This document shows positions 57,601 to 64,000 of a stretch of DNA of 64,000 bases, one piece after another; positions within the stretch are counted from its first letter, which is position 1; every line of letters starts with the position of its first letter. The translations under genes were made by a program, and so were the position numbers. This DNA is from Chamaelirium japonicum (taxonomy: Eukaryota > Streptophyta > Magnoliopsida > Liliales > Melanthiaceae): NCBI GenBank assembly GCA_947650365.1, contig CANTAL010000126.1, forward strand, positions 558,001 to 622,000. Direction: 5' to 3'. The notes beneath the pieces were generated by a model. The model was not told the origin of the DNA. It did not search any database and worked only from the letters and a program-made list of their open reading frames with translations.

Positions 57601-60600
57601 TCATACGAATGAGTAAGAATGGATCGTATGAATGAAATAGAATGGATTGTACGAATGAATTAGAATGGATCGTACGAATGAATTAGAATGGATTGTGTGA
57701 AAGAATTAGAATGGATTGTATGAATGAATTAGAATGGATCGTACGAATGAATTAGAATGGATACAATCGTGCGAATGAATTAGAATGGATCATACGAATG
57801 AGTAAGAATGGATCGTACGAATGAAATAGAATGGATTGTACGAATGAATTAGAATGGATCGTGCAAATGAATTTGAATGGATCGTACGAATGAATTAGAA
57901 TGGATCGTTCTAATGAATTAGAATTGATCGTACGAATAAAATAGAATAGATTGTACGAATGATTTAGAATGGATCGTACGAATGAAATAGAATGGATTGT
58001 ACGAATGATTTAGAATGGATCGTACGAATGAATTAGAATGGATCGTACGAATGATTTAGAATGGATACATTCGTGTGAATGAATTAGAATGGATCATACG
58101 AATGAGTAAGAATGGATCGTACGAATGAAATAGAATGGATTGTACGAATGAATTAGAATGGATTCGTACGAATGAATTAGAATGGATACATTCGTGCGAA
58201 TGAATTAGAATGGATCGTACCAATGAGTAAGAATGGATCGTACGAATGAAATAGAATGGATTGTGCGAATGAATTAGAATGGATCGTACGAATGAATTAG
58301 AATGGATCGTGTGAAAGACTTAGAATGGATTGTATGAATGAATTAGAATAGATCGTATGAGTGAATTAGAATGGATCGTACGAATGAATTAGAATGGATC
58401 GTACGAATGAATTAGAATGGATCGTACGAATGAATTAGAATGGATACATTCGTGCGAATGAATTAGAATGGATACATTCGTGCGAAAGAATTAGAATAGA
58501 TCGTATGAATGAATTAGAATGGATCCTATGAATGAATTAGAATGGATCGTGCGAATGAATTAGAATGGATCGTACAAATGAATTAGAATGGATCGTGCTA
58601 ATGAATTAGAATTGATCGAACGAATGAATTAGCATGGATCGTGCTAATGAATTAGAATGGAACGTACGAATGAATTAGAATGGATCGTTTGAAAGAATTA
58701 GAATGGATTGTATGAATGAATTAGAATGAATTCGTACGATCCATTCGAATTCATTCGCACGATCCATTCTAATTCATTCATACGATCCATTCTAATTCAT
58801 TCACACGATCCATTCTAATTCATTCGTAGGATCCATTCTAATTCATTCGTACAATCTATTCTATTTCATTTGTACGATCCATTCTTACTCATTCGTATGA
58901 TCCATTCTAATTCATTCGGACGAATGTATCCATTCTAATTTATTCGTACGATCCATTCTAATTCATTCGAAAGATCCATTCTAATTCATTCGTACGATCC
59001 ATTCTAATTCATTCGCACAATCTATTCTAATTTATTCGTTTGATCCATTCTAATTCATTCGTACGATCGTACGAATGAATTAGAATGGATCGTACGGAAT
59101 GAATTAGAATGGATTGTATGAATGAATTAGAATGGATCGTATGAATGAATTAGAATGGATCGTACGAATGAATTAGAATGGATCATACGAATGAAATAGA
59201 AACGATCGTACGAATGAAATACAATGGATCGCACGGAATGAATTAGAATGGATTGTATAAATGAATTAGAATGGATACATTCGTGCGAATGAATTAGAAT
59301 GGATCATACGAATGAGTAAGAATGGATCGTACGAATGAAATAGAATGGATTGTACGAATGAATTAGAATGGATCGTACAAATAAATTAGAATGGATCGTA
59401 CGAATGAATTAGAATGGATCATACGAATGAGTAAGAATGGATCGTACAAATGAAATAGAATGGATTGTACGAATGAATTAGAATGGATCGTACGAATGAA
59501 TTAGAATGGATCGTGTGAAAGAATTAGAATGCATTGTATGAATGAATTAGAATGGATCGTATGAATGAATTAGAATGGATCGTGCGAATGAATTCGAATG
59601 GATCGCATGATCCATTCGAATAGAATGGATCGTATGAATGAATTAGAATGGATCGGGCGAATGAATTAGAATGGATTGTAGGAATGAATTAGAATGGATC
59701 GTATGAATGAATTAGAATGGATCGTATGAATGAATTAGAATGGATCGTGCGAATGAATTAGAATGGATCGTACGAATAAATTAGAATGGATCGTACGAAT
59801 GAATTAGAATGGATCATACGAATGAATTAGAATGGATCATACGAATGAGTAAGAATGGATCGTACGAATGAAATAGAATGGATTGTACGAATGAATTAGA
59901 ATGGATACATTCATGCGAATGAATTAGAATGGATCGGACGATTGAATTAGAATGGATCGTACGATTCATTCTAATTCATTCGTACGATACATTCTAATAC
60001 ATTCGTACGATTCATGCTAATTCATTCGCACGATCCATTCTAATTCATTCGTATGATCCATTCTAATTCATTCGTATGATCCATTCTAATTCATTCGTAT
60101 GATCCATTCTAATTCATTCGCACGATCCATTCTAATTCATTCATACGATCCATTCTAATTCATTCATACGATCCATTCTAATTCATTCCTATAATCCATT
60201 CTAATTCATTCGCCCGATCCATTCTAATTCATTCGTACGATCCATTCTATTCGAATGGATCATGCGATCCATTCGAATTCATTCGCACGATCCTTTCTAA
60301 TTCATTCAGACGATCCATTCTAATTCATTCATACAATGCATTCTAATTCTTTCACACGATCCATTCTAATTCATTCGTACGATCCATTCTAATTCATTCG
60401 TACAATCCATTCTATTTCATTTGTACGATCCATTCTTACTCATTCGTATGATCTATTCTAATTCATTCGTACGATCCATTCTAATTTATTTGAACGATCC
60501 ATTCTAATTCATTCGTACAATCAATTCTATTTCATTTGTACGATCCGTTCTTACTCATTCGTATGATCCATTCTAATTCATTCGCATGAATGTATCCATT

Positions 60601-63600
60601 CTAATTCATTCATACAATCCATTCTAATTCATTCCGTACGATCCATTCTATTTCATTCGTACGATCGTTTCTATTTCATTCGTACGATCCATTCTAATTC
60701 ATTCATACGATCCATTCTAATTCATTCATACGATCCATTCTAATTCATTCATACAATCCATTCTAATTCATTCCGTACGATCCATTCTAATTCATTCGTA
60801 CGATCGTACGAATGAATTAGAATGGATCAAACGAATTAATTAGAATAGATTGTGCGAATGAATTAGAATGGATCCTACGAATGAATTAGAATGGATCGTA
60901 CGAATGAATTAGAATGGATCATACGAATGAGTAAGAATGGATCGTACGAATGAATTAGAATGGATCGTGCGAATGAATTAGAATGGATCGTACGAATAAA
61001 TTAGAATGGATACATTCGTCCGAATGAATTAGAATGGATCATACGAATGAGTAAGAATGGATCGTACAAATGAAATAGAATAGATTGTACAAATGAATTA
61101 GAATGGATCCTACGAATGAATTAGAATGGATCGTGTGAATGAATTAGAATGGATCGTATGAATGAATTAGAATGGATCGTGCGAATGAATTCGAATGGAT
61201 CGTACGAATTCATTCTAATTAATTCATACAATCCATTCTAATTCTTTCACACGATCCATTCTAATTCATTCGTACGTTCCATTCTAGTTCATTAGCACGA
61301 TCCATGCTAATTCATACGTTCGATCAATTCTAATTCATTAGCACGATCCATTCTAATTCATTCGTATGATCCATTCTAATTCATTCGCACGATCCATTCT
61401 AATACATTCATAGGATCTATTCTAATTCATTCATACGATCTATTCTAATTCTTTCGCACAAATGTATCCATTCTAATTCATTCGCACGAATGTATCCATT
61501 CTAATTCATTCGTACGATCCATTCTAATTCATTCGTACGATCCATTCTAATTCATTCGTACGATCCATTCTAATTCATTCATACGATCTATTCTAATTCA
61601 TTCATACAATCCATTCTAATTCTTTCACACGATCCATTCTAATTCATTCGTACGATCCATTCTAATTCATTCGCACAATCCATTCTATTTCATTCGTACG
61701 ATCCATTCTTACTCATTGGTACGATCCATTCTAATTCATTCGCACGAATGTATCCATTCTAATTCATTCGTATGAATCCATTCAAATTCATTCATACAAT
61801 CCATTCTATTTCATTCGTACGATCCATTCTTACTCATTCGTATGATCCATTCTAATTCATTCGCACGAATGTATCCATTCTAAATCATTCGTACGATCCA
61901 TTCTAATTCATTCGTACGATCCATTCTAAATCATTCGTACAATCCATTCTATTTCATTCGTACGATCAATTCTAATTCATTAGCACGATCCATTCTAATT
62001 CATTCGTACGATCCATTCAAATTCATTCGCACGATCCATTCTAATTCATTCGTACAATCCATTCTATTTCATTCATACGATCCATTCTTACTCATTCGTA
62101 TGATCCATTCTAATTCATTCGCACGATTGTATCCATTCTAATTCATTCGTACGATCCATTCTAATTCATTCATACAATCCATTCTAATTCTTTCACACGA
62201 TCCATTCTAATTCATTTGTACGATCCATTCTAATTCATTCGTACAATCCATTCTATTTCATTCATACGATCCATTCTTACTCTTTCGTATGATCCATTCT
62301 AATTCATTCGCACGAATGTATCCATTCTAATTCATTCGTACGATCCATTGTAATTCATTCGTACGATCCATTCTAATTCATTCAGACGATCCATTCTAAT
62401 TCATTCATACAATCCATTCTAATTCATTCGCACGATCCATTCGAATTCATTCGCACGATCCATTCTAATTCATTCATACGATCTATTCTAATTCATTCGC
62501 ACGATCCATTCGAATTCATTCGCACGATCCATTCTAATTCATTCGCACGAATGTATTCATTCTAATTCATTCGTATGATCCATTCTAATTCATTCGTACA
62601 ATCCATTCTTATTCCTTCGTACGATCCATTCTAATTCATTAATTCATTCCTACGATCCATTCTAATTCATTCGCACAATCTATTCTAATTCATTCATACG
62701 ATCCATTCTAATTCATTCGTACGATCCATTCTATTTCATTCATACGATCCATTCTAATTCATTCGTACGATCCATTCTAATTCATTCGTACAATCCATTT
62801 TCATTCGTACGAATGAATTAGAATGGATATATTCGTGCAAATGAATTAGAATGGATCATACGAATGAGTAAGAATGCATCGTATGAATGAAATAGAATGG
62901 ATCGTATAAAGGAATTACAATGGATCATACGAATGAATTAGAATGGATCGTATGAATGAATTAGAATGGATCGTGTGAAAGAATTAGAATGGACTGAATT
63001 AGAATGGATCGTACGAATAATTAAGAATGGATAGTACGAATGAATTAGAATAGATCGTATGAATGAATTAGAATGGATCGTGTGAAAGAATTAGAATGGA
63101 TTGTATGAATGAATTAGAATGGATCGTATGAATGAATTAGAATGGATCGTATGAATGAAATAGAATGGATCGTACGTATCAATTAGAATGGATACATTCC
63201 AATTCATTCATACAATCTATTCTAATTCATTCGTATGATCCATTCTAATTCATTCGTACAATCCATTCTATTTCATTCGTACGATCCATTCTTACTCATT
63301 CGTATGATCCATTCTAATTCATTCGCACGAATATATCCATTCTAATTCATTCGTACGATCCATTCTAATTCATTCGTATGATCCATTCTAATTCATTCAT
63401 ACGATCCATTCTAATTCATTCATACAATCCATTCTAATTTTTTCACACGATCCATTCTAATTCATTCGTACGATCCATTCTAATTCATTCGTGCAATCCA
63501 TTCTATTTCATTCGTACGATCCATTCTTACTCATTCGTACGATCCATTCTAATTCATTCACACGAATGTATCCATTCGTACGAATGAATTAGAATAGATT

Positions 63601-64000
63601 GTACGAATGAATAAGAATGGATCGTACAAATGAATTAGAATGGATCGTACGAAGGAATTAGAATGGATCGTACGAATGAATTAGAATGGATCGTACGAAT
63701 GAATTAGAATAGATCGTACGAATGAATTAGAATGGATCGTACGAAGGAATTAGAATGGATCGTACGAATGAATTAGAATGGATATATTCGTGCAAATGAA
63801 TTAGAATGGATCGTATGAATGTATTAGAATGGATCGTATGAGTAAATTAGAATGGATCGTACGAATGAATTAGAATGGATCGTATGAATGAATTAGAATG
63901 GAAACATTCGTGTGAATGAATTAGAATGGATCGTATGAATGAATTAGAATAGATTTTGTGAATGAATTAGAACTGATCGTACGAATGAATTAGAATGGAT

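Larger units (their letters stand above)
30703..64000. repeat. 23-bp satellite array, right block (33.3 kb, runs off the window)
   Basis: The same satellite as at 8869-17921, with no genes seen. By eye, orientation B starts at 30703 and switches occur near 33446 (to A), 33832, 34158, 34590, 35847, 36252, 38173, 39256, 40426, 40579, 41531, 43814, 44248, 44969, 46910, 49549, 51397, 51572, 52989, 53874, 53933, 54756, 54859, 56311, 56672, 57055, 58736, 59067, 59963, 60806, 61209, 62811, 63199 and 63581, alternating A and B, plus a few islands under 30 bases (36650, 44720, 50797, 55110, 60250). Domains range from about 60 bases to 2.6 kb. Variant monomers recur in fixed order, so there is higher-order structure. 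A frame at 35841-36038 is open only because monomer mutations removed stops. Confidence 0.95.

Noticed and set aside
8869..64000. Satellite derived from the retrotransposon 78-bp, 146-bp or 42-bp repeats
   Set aside because: No shared words beyond chance; base composition differs strongly (AT-rich against GC-rich).
8869..64000. Telomeric or interstitial telomere repeat
   Set aside because: No TTTAGGG-type units; the period is 23 bp.

Overview
The window is nuclear DNA of a flowering plant, from a repeat-dense and probably heterochromatic region. It holds no ordinary host gene that I can support. About two thirds (8869-17921 and 30703-64000, roughly 42 kb) is one AT-rich satellite with a 23-bp monomer. 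The rest is two GC-rich Ty3/gypsy LTR retrotransposons of the Tat type. The Tat assignment rests on a second, archaeal-type RNase H after the gypsy RNase H, the absence of a chromodomain, and an extra gene on the opposite strand between pol and the 3' LTR. The species cannot be named from the sequence.

Layout. 1-8868: element 1 (+ strand), cut by the window start inside pol. It carries RT, two RNase H domains and integrase (1-3159), a block of 78-bp tandem repeats, an antisense gene with two exons (6610-4061), 146-bp tandem repeats, a polypurine tract and a complete 3' LTR (7603-8868). 8869-17921: satellite. 17922-30702: element 2 (- strand). It has a complete 3' LTR at the left, the antisense gene (here on +, 19966-22958), 78-bp repeats, pol with one nonsense codon, gag-protease, the primer-binding site, and a 5' LTR that breaks off into satellite at 30702. 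30703-64000: satellite to the window end.

How the parts work together. gag-protease and pol of element 2 lie in one frame, separated by a UAG in the tobamovirus-type leaky context UAG-CAA-UUA, so pol is probably made by readthrough. The antisense gene has its own TATA box and G-box at matching distances in both elements, plus a phase-0 GT-AG intron and a coiled-coil C-terminus ending in a basic, nuclear-localisation-like cluster. It therefore looks like an independent transcription unit that converges on the pol transcript. A 10-bp inverted repeat lies near its downstream end in both copies.

The satellite reverses orientation about fifty times. The reversal points fall into a few recurring junction types, and whole modules containing them recur kilobases apart. 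This suggests that inversion-containing modules were amplified, not that each inversion arose separately. All similarity and count statements were made by eye.
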